From NCBI GenBank assembly GCA_001910725.1, contig MJGA01000075.1, positions 1 through 51,946 of the forward strand: 51,946 nucleotides of DNA, read 5' to 3'. Numbering within the stretch: position 1 is the stretch's first letter; every line of letters starts with the position of its first letter. This stretch comes from Phanerodontia chrysosporium. Taxonomy: Eukaryota; Basidiomycota; Agaricomycetes; Polyporales; Phanerochaetaceae. The notes beneath the pieces are model-generated. The model had not been told where the DNA came from. It did not search any database and saw only the letters and a program-made list of their open reading frames with translations. The position numbers were made by a program, and so were the translations under genes. Of this stretch, positions 1 through 10,803 are shown one piece after another.

Positions 1-191
1 CGTGATCTGCTTCGCCTCCCAGTCCTCATTGTACGCGGCGAGCAGCTGCTTGCGCTGCTCCTCGGGCTGAGGGCCACGCCGTTCTCGTTGGTGGTGAAGA
101 CAACCCTGTGAATCGGCGTAGCGAAGCCGCGGCGCGGTTGATGAGCTCGGAGCGTGTAGAGATAGAGAGAACGAAGCGGGCGAGCGTACAT
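1..191 (-). CDS. N-terminus of a mitochondrially targeted protein (partial)
   Basis: A minus-strand ATG at 191 opens a short reading frame that runs off the left edge. Its first 25 or so residues are rich in Arg, Leu, Tyr and Ala with almost no acidic residues and end in RRGFATP, a typical mitochondrial presequence and cleavage region. It continues as HRVVFTTNENGVALS and then, in another frame, as PEEQRKQLLAAYNEDWEAKQ. Both parts look coding, and they are joined by an apparent 1-nt shift near 60-75. The alternative is a 38-nt intron with a poor GTTGTC donor. Only about 60 codons are visible. I do not recognise the protein family. The call rests on the presequence and on coding-like composition. 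Confidence 0.4.
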   Translation of the reverse strand, partial: MYARPLRSLYLYTLRAHQPRRGFATPIHRVVFTTNENGVALSPRSSASSCSPRTMRTGRRSRS

Positions 192-1246
192 GGTTCGCTT
201 GGGCTCGACTATGCACTTGTGGGAGCTGGGTGTGCGACTGCTGGGTCAGATGGCGCGATGAGGTCGAAGTCTTTATACGCACCGCCGGCGTGTATGGTGC
301 GGCCCCGAGATACTGCACCCCTCGCTGCCAGCGAGGTAAAGCGTACTCGTCGCTTTCGGTATCGCCTATCGAGTAGAGATTAACATCCAGAGCGAACGGC
401 AGACTCGGGGCCCAGTGATCAGTGGTTACAGGAGACCTTGCTGTACTTCATTGACTCTGGGCTTCGGCAACATTTCCACATGCGGACAAGGTTAGTCCTA
501 GTGGAAGGGCGTTTCTACGTCCAAATAGCCGCGGAGGACGTGGTTTAGATCTGTAGAAGTCCAGCCTGAGCCTCGTTACTCCGATTTCCGTTAGGCGCGG
601 CGAGACTCGAGTGTCAGAGTACGGGGTGCTCCATCAAGTGTTGATGACTCGGCGGAGCTGGTGACTGGTGCCCACTGCCTCAAAACTTGGTCTGTTTCGA
701 GATCCCATTGAGGTTCAATCCGGATAACACGCGAGCCGCTGGCACATACGAATCGATGTTGTCGACGAGGTTTGGAAGTCGCCAGCCTTGTCGCGTCCAC
801 GTGCGAAACAGCCTGTATTAGCAGCGTAGCTGCGTACGCTGGTCCAGTCGGACGATGATAGGCGCCCACACGCACTATCACCGACGAGTTATACATATCG
901 GAGCCAGGCGAGAGACCTGATCCATGCCAAGGGCTTCGAGCGCTGTGCCAGGAGAACGTGGCCGTCTGCACTGATGTCGGCAATGGGACCAGTAGAATAG
1001 CTTTCACCATACGCAAGAAGCCGTTGAGAACACCGTAGCTGGATCTAGTCACTGAGATTAAAAACAAAGTCTTCATTTTTTGTTATGATTTTGCACTACT
1101 TTTCTAGACATTTCCTGTATGGGTTTTTCGAGATGAGAACCAGAGCAGAAGAGATGCAGAATGAGAGGATGAAAGTCCAGAGATGCGAGTACGCCGAAGA
1201 GCATGGTCAAGGAGGTGCCTGAGTCGCGAGATGACCGATGAAAGCT
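192..1246. other. Stretch without a supported gene
   Basis: No exon chain with plausible splice sites is visible on either strand. An open frame on the minus strand at 591-1076 (161 codons) starts with a hydrophobic segment but shows no family motif and no clear partner exons. It could be a chance frame or a remnant. Confidence 0.4.
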
Positions 1247-2465
1247 TCAGCGCCAGCGTGGACGCGCGTTCTCCTGCCTGCGGACGGCTTCCGTTCCAAG
1301 CTGACCACCAGCGGGGAGCCTGCCATCCTTCGTAGTTGCAAGAGCTCGGCGCCGGGAGGTGTTGCGCGAGACGGTGCCGAGGACAGGGCGAACATCGCGC
1401 TTAGAAGGCGCCACGACGTCGTCGTCATCGTCGGGAATGCGCAGAAAGGTTCCGCCGAGCGCGGCACTGAGTGCCGCAAGACCGTCGTCGACAGTGCTGG
1501 CGCCAGGGAGCGGAAGCGAGGGGCACGTTGTGAGCACGATCTGCGGGACACTCGAAGCATTGCCAAGGTCAGCCTTCGGCACGGGCGCAAGCAGGGCAGA
1601 TACAATGACGTCTGGGAGTACGATGTCGGTAGAGTCGCCTTGAGAGCCGAGCGAGTCATCAGAGAAGCACGAGCTCAGTGCTGGCGTGGGTGGGATAGCC
1701 TGAGAGCATAGCGAGTCCTCGGAGAAGCGTGAGATTGGCGCAAGCTTAGTCGAGTCGACAGAGTCCTGCCGGTCCAGAATCTCTTCGTCTTCTTCGGCGA
1801 TCGTGTCCAGGACAGAAGTCTCTGCGACCTGCGGGCTCGGAAGTACGTAAGACGACTGCGGGAAGCCATGATCGTCCGCGACGGCCTTCGAGGGGGAAGC
1901 ATTCGAAGCCATGCGTGGAGGAATATCCTTGATGTACGCAGGCTGGGGGAAGGCAATTGTCGCGGTCGTGCGTGAGACAGCGTCGGCCTCGTTGGCCTCG
2001 ACGGCATCAGAAGCTGCTCCCGCGACAATGGGCTCCTTCGGCACGTACACGAGCCAAGGAATAGGTTGCATCGTGTTGATGCGCTCCGCTTCCTCCACCC
2101 AAATGCGCTCGTGTCCCTCCGCCCAGGCCTTGCTTGCAGGAGACAAGCACTGCGCTTCGATGTCGGCGACGGCTTTCGAGCCCAGCTAGAGCATTGGATA
2201 TAAGATATCATTCTAGGACGTCAGCAGAAAGACATGCCTGATCCTGCGGCGCGTCCTTGGTTGTGTGCAGTGGAAGTCGAGTGGACGCAGGACCGCGGAT
2301 GCGTCGCAGACGGCGGACAACCTTGAAGGCGAGCCAGCCAACAGCCAGCAGCAGCAGAGAGAGAACGATAGCCAAGATGGCCCAAAACAAGTGCGGCGAA
2401 GCAAGCATGAAGCTGCGGAGGCTCGAGACGGGACGAGGCACGGTACCAGAAGGGATCGGGGCCAT
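1247..2465 (-). CDS. Single-pass membrane protein with acidic Ser-rich tail
   Basis: Two exons are proposed. Exon 1 (about 2465-2217) encodes a short N-terminus and one strong transmembrane helix (FWAILAIVLSLLLLAVGW) followed at once by a basic stop-transfer cluster (KVVRRLRRIR), which predicts a cytosolic C-terminus. Exon 2 (about 2182-1247) is in frame with it across a 34-nt intron ending CTCTAG. It encodes a low-complexity tail with acidic and Ser-rich patches (AEEDEEILD, PDDDDD). This layout of one helix plus a disordered acidic cytosolic tail is common among lineage-specific fungal proteins; no catalytic motif is seen. The ATG at 2465 follows a sequence that looks like an acceptor (TCTCCACAG), so an upstream exon carrying a signal peptide may exist. 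The intron is short and its GTCCTA donor is weak, so the junction is uncertain. Confidence 0.5.
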
Positions 2466-2881
2466 GCTGTGGAGAAGACGCGTCGGTAGATGTTGCAGAC
2501 CGTTGGGAGAGATCTTGAGGGTTGGAGAGCACAGATAGAGAGTCGAAAAGGAAGCAAATGTCGCGAACGACAGGATATATGCGTCTTAGCTGACCAGTCA
2601 GCTCGCCAGCCCATCTGCGGCTGGTTCATGGCAAAGAGGAATGCAGGAGAGGATCCTCGCAGAAAGCTCTCGTCAGCCCCGCGTCCTGTCTGGTCATGGG
2701 GTTGCATCCCGCTCCTCAGAGAGCTCGCAACGGTGCGCGGTGTTCCGTGTTGGGTGTTCTGTCGAAGGAGCTCTCGCGGCGGATGGCCGTTCTAAACAAG
2801 AGAAAGGATATGCTCGCAGTACTGTTAACCAGAAAGATATGGTAAGCGCGCCGTATAAGCGTCGATACGAGGACCTTTGTG

Positions 2882-3030
2882 ACCGTTTCTTACATCTGCT
2901 TATCCTGTAAGTGACGATCGCAAACGGCATCAACTAACCGATGATCCTGTCAATAGACGTTCTTTACTTTTGCTTATCATGTAAGTAATGCTCAGAAGCA
3001 GCATCAACTAGCTGATCATCGTGTCAGAAG
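2882..3030 (+). repeat. Tandem duplication of an exon-intron unit, two ~75-nt copies
   Basis: Copy 1 (2882-2956) and copy 2 (2957-3030) share the order CGTTTCTTAC or CGTTCTTTAC, then CTTATC, then GTAAGT, then GCATCAACTA, then a YAG, followed by ACGTTC. In each copy GTAAGT, a CTAAC-like branch site and an AG acceptor sit at normal intron spacing (2907-2956 and 2981-3027). The unit therefore looks like a small exon plus its intron, duplicated once. The piece between the two introns is 24 nt (2957-2980), a multiple of three. It lies just upstream of the kinase-like gene and may be its 5' end. However, the phase entering the kinase frame does not fit by one base, so the connection is not proven. 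Confidence 0.55.
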
Positions 3031-3095
3031 ACGTTCGCCACAATCCTCCGTGTCTTCGTTTTTGCAACGCGTGCGAGCTTCTTGTTCACGGCGAT

Positions 3096-4117
3096 ATGGC
3101 GACACTGAACGTGAGTCTCGAAATCTTGAAGCGATACCCAGAGGAGAATTTCTTCGACGCCAACCCTCCGCTACCGAACCTCACTCCGTGCTCAGTCAGC
3201 GCAATGATGGCCGCAGATACTCCAGAACTCCTTGCGGCCTGTCGTGAAGTCATGGCAAAATCTGGATACAATCCCCTGTCTTTATCCTACGGCACAAACA
3301 TCCTGTGGCACGAGAGATATGGCGGGGACACGGAAATTCATCTGCCGTTCATCGGTTACCAGCGTCCGCCACCGCTGCCATTGGCGACTCTGCCTGACGA
3401 TGCCATTATGTTGGAGCAGATCAGTAAGCGCAGCAAGACGTGGCTATTTACCGTGCGAATTGGAGGCGAGGTCCGTCTGCTGAAGATAGTGAGTTTGGTC
3501 TCGCTACTTCACGGCACGCAGACCGCTGATCGCTCTCTCTACTCTTTACGCAGTTCCCACACCGACAGATCTTCACCTGGCCAAACTGGAGGCCTCCCTA
3601 TGACCCGGACGTCGAGCCGTTTGTCACGTATGATCCGTACGAGGGCGAGAAGGAGGCGTACGCGCACCTATTGCACTACGGCGCATGCGACAAGGGCATC
3701 GTGCCGCGGTGTTACGGATACCTGCAGCTCGGGCGCAAACGCATTGAAGAGATTTCTGCGCTGCCTGGCGTGACCTTCGAGTGCGAAGGGATAGCGCGCT
3801 GGCGCGACGCGCCGCTCGATGCACTCCTCCTCGAGTACTTTCCCGGCGCGCGGCAACTCAACAAGGAACTTATCACGGAGTCCCTCGCGGACAGAGCGAT
3901 GCGCGCGCTATACCAAGTCCACGCGTCGTATGTGGTGCATAACGACGTGCACCCGCGGAACATCCTCGTGCTGCCCGACGACCGCGTCGTTATGGTTGAC
4001 TTCAACCGTGCGATCTGTCCGTGCGGTACGGTGACCTGTAGGCGGCAGGAGCTCCTCACGGAGCTGTCGCTCGCGTGGAACATGTTCTACTTCCAAATGG
4101 TGCACTCCTTCTTCTGA
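3096..4117 (+). CDS. Degenerate protein-kinase-like protein (fungal PKL type)
   Basis: Exon 1 (3096-3488) and exon 2 (3554-4117) are joined by a 65-nt intron with GTGAGT and ACGCAG ends, giving about 318 residues. The C-terminal half carries a kinase-like core. There is a candidate ATP-binding Lys in VRLLKI near residue 130, a catalytic-loop motif HNDVHPRN near 260-267 and a metal-binding motif DFN near 280-282 in place of DFG. Arg is replaced by Asn in HRD, but the Asp and Asn needed for catalysis are kept. No glycine-rich loop is obvious. It resembles the small kinase-like proteins that are expanded in basidiomycetes, perhaps phosphorylating small molecules or proteins; the substrate is unknown. 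I chose the ATG at 3096. An open frame runs upstream to a duplicated intron-like repeat, so an extra 5' exon is possible. Confidence 0.7.
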
Positions 4118-4383
4118 TTGATAGTTGAGCAACAAAAACTGACGCGTACCCGTCCATAGCTGCCTAGCAAGCGTATCGGACTAGTGGATCCTCCGCCACA
4201 GGACCTCACGCCTACTGATGAGCTATAGTGAGAGGCACCTCGTCCAGAGAAATGTTGTTAGTATGACCGTCAGGTGTTCTGGCGTTGCGTGGCTTGCCAC
4301 CTCTGTCACCTAACTCAGTGGGGTATACAAGGTATACAAGGTAGATATTTATTTGGCCCAATGATCTCGTATCCTCAATAAAC
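4118..4383. other. Convergent intergenic region
   Basis: This short spacer lies between the 3' ends of the kinase-like gene (plus) and NTPase copy A (minus). It includes a small direct repeat (GGTATACAA twice near 4322-4339). No gene is seen. Confidence 0.5.
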
Positions 4384-7300
4384 CTACTCAAAATCTGGAT
4401 CGTTCTTCCATCCCGGCTTCGTCCTCCTCACCGAGTCGAGAATGGTTCGATATGTGTGCGAGCATTCCGGAGGGTTGGTCCAGGGCTCAAGTAAGGAGGC
4501 ATAGTGCGCGTCATCATCCTCTGGAATGACACCGTACACCTGGGACGAGCAACCAGTGGCCCTGATTTTGTAGGCAGGGTGCTTTGCGCAGGCCGTCGAC
4601 TTGAGCTGCCCAGTGTAGCACGGCGGCGTACGATCTTTCGCGCCGCTCACTTCGATCTTGGAAGGAAGCGTGCTAGGATTTGAACCAAAGCCGAGTTCCA
4701 TTGCCACGACGATGTACGGAAAGTCATTGCTGGCGGCGAACGTACTTTCGTCGGCCTTGATCTCGACGCATCTTCCTACTGCCCGCCGGTCACCGATCTG
4801 GATGAGAATAAAGGAAACAAGGGATTCATGCAGGGTACCGTCCTCCATCAAAATGGGGATGGCGAGGTCGTAGTCGCATCGTGCGCTAGAGCACTGGAAG
4901 GCCATGCCCCGCGCGAGGCCAGCCGCGCCGACGTGCGAATCAACAGTGTCCGTGGCGCTGAGTCGCACAAAGTGTGTATACCGGACAAAGGCTCCTTCGA
5001 AGGCTTCCCTGAGCGACAGGGACGCATCACTTAGCATAGAGTCTTCAGGCGTCGCTCCCAGAATGGCGGCGTGGTGGTGTTCTGCAAAGAGAGCCTGCAA
5101 TAGGTCTGTGACCGGTACCTTTGCGCTCCAGTTCGCTTTGGGAACAACAGTGGCAGAGGTGGTGTTCCTGAGACGGTGAGCGCGGTCGTGCGCGAGGATC
5201 ATGAGCAGCCGCGCGACAAGTCCACCGCGGTTGCGTTTCTCCACGATGCCCTGCTGAAGCGCAGACACGAGGATGGCGGGTGCGTTGAGCAAGCGGGGAC
5301 ACTCGTTCATGAGCACGGCGGATGCATGTGCAAGAACGGGCTCCGATGGCGCGCCGATACGCATGTAGTCGCGATGATAGGGCACGGTGAAGGCGATGTG
5401 CATATTCTGAGAGACCATCGTCCGCAGGATATCACGGGTGGACTGGCGTGCAAAATCAAAGTCGAGTAGGACGCGCATCGATACCGCAGCTAACTTTGTC
5501 GCCTCTGGCACTCCTTCTGTCTTATTCTCTCGCACCTTCACGGCCAGTGCTTCAGGTGTCTCGTGAGCCAGCTTGATGAAAGCGAAATCCAATATCTCCG
5601 TCCGAACCGCACTGCCTTCCTCTGCCCCATCCCAGCGTGTGCAGAATCTGAGACAGGATAAGTCAGCAATGTGGATGGTACAGATGGTTGAGGCACGTAC
5701 AGGGCTCTTCCGAATCTCACCATGAAAGCCGGTTGTGCAACCTCATCTAGGGTGACCGTGCCTGGTACGAACATGGCTTGCTCGGCAGAACGAATGTCGA
5801 AGGGCAGCTCCGTCCACGGTGTCTGGCGGACGGCTTCATACCCTATGTCACAAGTCGACGAAATATGAAACCGTGTCTGTGCGTTTTTGTCGAGCGGCAG
5901 ATGCGTTGATAGAGTGAGGATGAAGAAAGGGTTCGACGGCCCCAGATCCTGCAGAGCGGACAGGAATACTTCGCAGGCAGTGGTAGCCTCTGGGAACGTG
6001 TCGAGCCGATGAACCGCAACTGTGGACAAACTGTCCAACCCGTCAATCGTCAAGAGAAGAAGTATGGGGGGAGCTGTCACTCCCAGGTGGACACGGCTTC
6101 TGATGACATCCAGTAGCAACTTCAGACCCTGTGTCTGGCATTGCTCTTGGAGCCCGCCAGCCTCAGAGCTTCCCTGATATTGCACAAATAACTGGCGAGC
6201 GCACTGGAACAGACAGGAGAACTCAAGAACTGCAAGCTGCAAAGCAAAGTTGCTACGTGGACGTACCACAACAACGTCGCGGTACATTTCTGTCTTCCGC
6301 GTCACTCGTGTGCCCGTCCCGGACTGGACAACACCCTCTTCTGCTAGATGCGCCCTCCAGGCGCTGGCGAGGTGCTCGTATCTCGCGTACGTCTTCTTGG
6401 GGCCCATTTGCGTGATCTCGGTTGCCGCAGCCTGCATCAGGCTGCACAGGAAAGCCAGGTGCCATTGCTTCATTGCGTCGTTGTGGTGAATCTTATCCTC
6501 GATACCAGCGAGATAGTCGGCGACCTCGGTATCGGGCTCGGGGTAAACTGCGCAGTGGAGATGATCAGGTATGAACTTGATGAGCGAAGATATGGAGGCT
6601 TCGACGCACCAAAGTCCGCTCCCCCATCCGCTGGACGATGTACGTTCAGTGGAAGTGTCACGATCTTGCCAGATACTTCGTACGCGAGCCTCGACTTGCC
6701 AGTACCGGAGCTTTGGATGATGGGAAGCACGTTGGAGTACGGGGTGTTTGTTGCAGCCTTCATCTCTTGTATCTGTTTGTAGAGGTGTTCGTGGTGCTCC
6801 CCAGCGTAGGAATGCTTCCATGCGGTGATGGTTGCTGGGAATAATACGGAGGACAGTCAGCTCTGTATACTACCACGTCTAGCAGTCAGGATGCATACCC
6901 TTCCCTGTGGCAAAGATAGACGCTATCAGGTGCTGCTGAGAGAGAGTAGATCTGAGTGAACTTACATTCATCCGGGCGTATCTTGACCGGAGCGACCTTT
7001 TTAAAGGACCTGCCGCAGAGTCCTGTGACGTTAAACAGTAAACAGTGAGAAACAATAGACAGGACCCGGATAACAAATGCATCTACTTACTGAGGCGGCG
7101 CAGTTCCTTGAATGACGCTTGACCCCCCTGGGCCAAGATGTGGTTACACAAGGCACATAAAGCGGCCGCAGACTCCGGAGCATCGCCATCCTCCAGCAGT
7201 CTCCAGAGCTCCCCTACATCAGGTTTAGAGAGATACCGCGCGATGTCTGTCTGTTCTGTGACGAAGTCCATCAGTCGCCGACAGCCTGGGGAGATCCCTC

Positions 7301-7529
7301 GGATAGGTATCGTAATCGCGGGCCGGCGACCTTTCTCGGGTTCGAATATGGTCTTGCGAAGGTTCTTGTCAGCAGACGCGTGCAAGCCGTCAGAAATGGT
7401 GTCTTCTTCGTCTTTAAATCTAGTCAGCAACTGAAGGCCCTCGTGGGTGCTAGCACGGTCGAGCTCCTCGAGCAAAGACTGTAGCATGGCCTCAGGTTTG
7501 GAGGAATCAGATGACGGCGTGGCGGGCAT
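4384..7529 (-). CDS. P-loop NTPase family protein, paralog A
   Basis: Seven exons join in frame to about 924 residues: 7529-7091, 7022-6966, 6905-6900, 6834-6610, 6547-6267, 6203-5701 and 5647-4384. Residues 1-165 form a predicted helical N-terminal domain (LLEELDRAS, GCRRLMDFV). A Walker A motif SSGTGKS follows, with Lys near 214. About 20 residues later comes a YPEPDTEVADYL segment typical of this fungal family. A Walker B-like strand ILLLLTIDG lies near 384-391, followed by a sensor-1-like FFILTLSTH. The last 420 or so residues have no motif I recognise. In copies B and C the Walker B reads DE; here it is DG, so catalytic Glu is missing and ATP hydrolysis may be weak. From memory, such proteins are numerous in Agaricomycetes and resemble the NTPase module of Crinkler-type proteins. 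That link is an inference, and the function is unknown. Confidence 0.8.
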
Positions 7530-8257
7530 AGCGACGATGAAGGGTAGAAGAAGAAGAGCAGGTGGGAGGAACGTCCAGGGCTGTCGCGAACACGAGGTGC
7601 TGGTGTCTATAACTCTAACTTCATACCTGTGGGGCGCGACGGTGGGAGGCCAACAACACCATGGCCGGGTTCAACTTTGGGCGACAGGGGAAGCGCCCAC
7701 CTCTCGCCATAACCGTGACGGCGCCTCGATCGTGCCGGATCGTAACTTTCTGGAACTGCGTATTGTACTGCCGATGACCCTGCAAAGTCGGATGAACAGT
7801 CAAAACCAGAGGCTCAGCTCGTTGCGCTAGCCTTCCCAACCACGAACTGCCGTCGCCCGGTTCCGTACGCTGCTGACGAGCGGCACTCGAGATGAATGAC
7901 TACTAGCGACGTTACAACGCATGCAGATGGTAACAGGTGAACACATACTTCAATTTGCCATCGCCTACGCGGAAGTGAACTCGCACACCATGTCTCGAAC
8001 AGCCTATCAAGGTCCCCGACATCGAAGCGTAACAAGAGGCGACACTGGGTTGTGGACGATCGTCCTGCTCATACACGCGGCCTAGTCGAACTCGTGTTCG
8101 GCATCCAACGCAGTCTTGAATTTGATTATGCGCGCGGGCGGCGGCACACCCTTCTTGTTCATAGACCTGCGCCACTCTGGGTCGTATGGCTGGTGCCGGA
8201 GCGAGCCGATGGTCGTCGCCACTGCACACACGCCATGTCAGAGACCGTATGCCACTC
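7530..8257. other. Spacer upstream of NTPase A
   Basis: This region holds the promoter side of NTPase copy A and the 3' flank of the MYND gene. Only short, unconvincing open frames occur. The last ~20 bases before the start codon of A resemble the same position in copy C (CGTCGCTATG), after which the two upstream regions diverge. Confidence 0.45.
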
Positions 8258-10266
8258 TCAACGCCGCGACTCACTGCTGCCAAGCCACGGCTGCACACCA
8301 TCACCAAACGTTAGGTCGAGCATCGGCGCGGTGTCGCGCCCGCGCGACTCGCTCGTCGAATCTATGTCGTTCAGGATGTCCGCAACGATCTCCTTGCCCT
8401 CGCCCTTGTGCCCGCTCATGACTTCGTCGATCGCCTCCCAGCAGTCCGCGAGCTTGAACACGCCCGCATGCGTGACCGTGAAGCGGTACCGCAAGTCTGC
8501 CTCCTCGGGTCTGTACTTCACCTGCCGCACGACGATGTGAGTGCGCCCACGCGTCGGGTCGCGATGCAAGTTGAGCGCGTGCTGCAGCCCATACGTGTTC
8601 GCGTAGTGCGAGAGGTTGCGCCACTCGACCCAGTCTGCCTCTTTCTGCGCGAGCGGCGAGCCTTCCTGCTTGAGCTTCTCGACACGCACGCGCGAGTTCG
8701 CGACATCACTACAGCCAGGAAAGGTCAGCCAGTTGTGAGCGGGGGGTACTACTCTTGACGTACGTGCACTGCTCTCTGTAGCACCTGTCATGACTGATTC
8801 ACAGGAAACTAACAAAATGATACGTACTTGTGCGCCTTCCAGTTGGCCTTCTGACACTCCTTTGAGCTGAAGACACCATATGTTTAGGACGGTAGTGCAC
8901 GAGTGCACAGTTTGCGTACCAATAGAAGATGTGTTGACACCTCGAGCATCGAAACAGGGTCTTCTGTACGTCGGTAGCACCGCAAGTACGGCATTGCTTG
9001 GTCATACGCTCGTCCTGCCGGAGGGTGGTCGTCTTCTTGCCTTTGTCGAGCCATCTCTCACCGCCGAGAGCCATCAGAACAGGGTGCATGGGGCCGTCCT
9101 GTATATCCAGGTACTGTCCAAGCGTCGTCTTCTGGTAGCGATTGGGATTCTTCTTGATCGTCTTCACAGTCCAATCGGTGTGCCTACCGAAAGATTCATG
9201 ATACATAGCCTTCGGGACAAGACAAGACGTACTCTTTCTGAGCCTCCGGCTCGACATCAAGGCGAAGCAGCGCGTACGATAACATGAGACGTGACATGAA
9301 GATGGGTTCCCGGAGATCCGCAAGTGCAGAACTGCCGGCATCCTGCAGGAGACTTTCGCAAATTTCTCGTGTCTCGGCGTATTGGCTCGAGAGATACAGT
9401 GCTTTGGCATACATGTTGTATTGGTGCCTGCGAACACGTAAGGAGTTGCGCATACAAGAGCTCTGCAGGCCGCTTACGGATTGAATGCCCATGGCTTCTC
9501 GCCCTTCAGCCTCGGTGCGTCCGCGTCAATCTGGTCCTTGAGGTGCTTGGCGGCATCGGCCGGGCCGTGGATCTTCGAGTTGCTAGCACGGTCGTGAGAT
9601 GCATGTATGCGCACAAATGTACTTTGGAACACACAGAAGATGAACCGCAAGCTTGTAACGCGCGTTGCTGAGCTGAAAACGCGTGCTCAGTCAAGGTTCC
9701 GGCGCGAGAGCTGTGCGACGCACCATGAAATACTGCGCCGTATCCAACGTCTGGTTTGGAAGAACGTGCCCAATAGCACGCAGCTGCCGCTCGGAACACT
9801 CTGACAAGACTCTGATGAACTGCTCCAGTGCAAATACAACAGAGTCCAGCAAGGCATCCGGTACTGCAAGCGATGGTCAGCGGGTCTTTCTCGGCCCAGA
9901 CGTCCTGTATATGCGCACCATCTTCGACGTGTACAAAGTAAGCAAACTTGAAGAGGTGCGGAAGAAGTACGTTGTAGCGCAGGGGTTCGATCATTTCCTC
10001 CTTCGCACCGCGCGGACCGCCGCTCGTCATGAAGACGGCGTTGATTGGCTCTGGGCCGCCATCACGTTGCATTTGCCGTACTGGTATCCAATATAAGGCT
10101 AAGATTCCGCCATAAATTCAGCTTACTGGGACTCACGTTTGAAGATGTCTTCTGTGACCATATGCATGGCGGGCAGCTGGAAGGACGCGGGAAGCTTCAG
10201 GCCTTCGAGGTGAGCCCGCGGGGCAAACGACGAGCCCTCGAGCAACTCCTTGCGAAGTCCAAGCAT
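8258..10266 (-). CDS. MYND-type zinc-finger protein
   Basis: Nine exons join in frame to about 498 residues: 10266-10137, 10080-9919, 9863-9724, 9572-9478, 9427-9233, 9183-8920, 8866-8828, 8784-8764 and 8708-8258. The MYND finger begins at CRTCGA, continues through FRCSRC and crosses an intron into YCSKECQKANWKAHK, giving the expected C-x2-C, C-x2-C, YC-x3-C and H spacing. The final Cys is supplied by a 21-nt exon (residues CYREQC). If that exon is skipped the frame is kept but the last ligand is lost. The N-terminal ~300 residues, including LDSVVFALEQF and LSSQYAETREI, look helical and match no domain I know. MYND fingers usually mediate protein contacts. The small exon and the exon-4 acceptor (after CTCGAAG) are the weakest joins. 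Confidence 0.8.
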
Positions 10267-10803
10267 AGTGTTGCGAGAAAAAGAAATATAGTGTGGTAGG
10301 AGAATAAGATGAAAACGTGTCCCGAGGCAGTGACGGTGGTGGTGAGCAGGGAGAGAGAGTAATAAGCGGGGGTGATCGCGCTTCGGCGCGTGAGCTCTAA
10401 AAGGCATCTGTGTCCCACGCCACATGCCTGCGTCGTGCACTGGTAACATGATTCAAGAGCTTCTTGGATAGCGGGCATTATACCCTGCTCTATTTTGCTC
10501 GATGCTGGGAATAATGCCCAATAAATATTTGCACTCAAGATGGCAGGTCCCGCAGTCAGGCCTAGTGGAATGATATGCCGGCGAGAATCGTACGGGAAGA
10601 GAAAGGAGATCTTCCAAGCACCGAAAACTTTATAACCGGGCGTAGTCTCAGTATTCCATTCTTTTGTCGAGAGACACGTCTGGCAGCTTCGCAGGTATGT
10701 AGCGAGACTGGCGGTCACATGATCTGGCTTACATAATCAACCACGAGGGCAGTCCCAGCCGAGCGAACCGCGACAAGCTCAATTGTTTCTTCGCCACTGC
10801 AAG
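10267..10803. other. Divergent promoter region
   Basis: This lies between the starts of the MYND gene (minus) and NTPase copy B (plus), so it should hold both promoters. It is AT-richer around 10480-10530. A minus-strand open frame here shows no domain and overlaps the MYND first exon. No defined regulatory site can be supported. Confidence 0.45.

Noticed and set aside
591..1076. 161-codon minus-strand frame with hydrophobic N-terminus
   Set aside because: No domain, no conserved motif and no clear splice partner. Not enough to call a gene.
5538..6821. 427-codon minus-strand frame starting MEAFLRWG
   Set aside because: It reads through two introns of NTPase A and is out of frame with the P-loop in its first part. 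The spliced model gives a continuous match to copies B and C.
10197..10718. 173-codon minus-strand frame upstream of the MYND gene
   Set aside because: It overlaps the MYND first exon in another frame and shows no family features.
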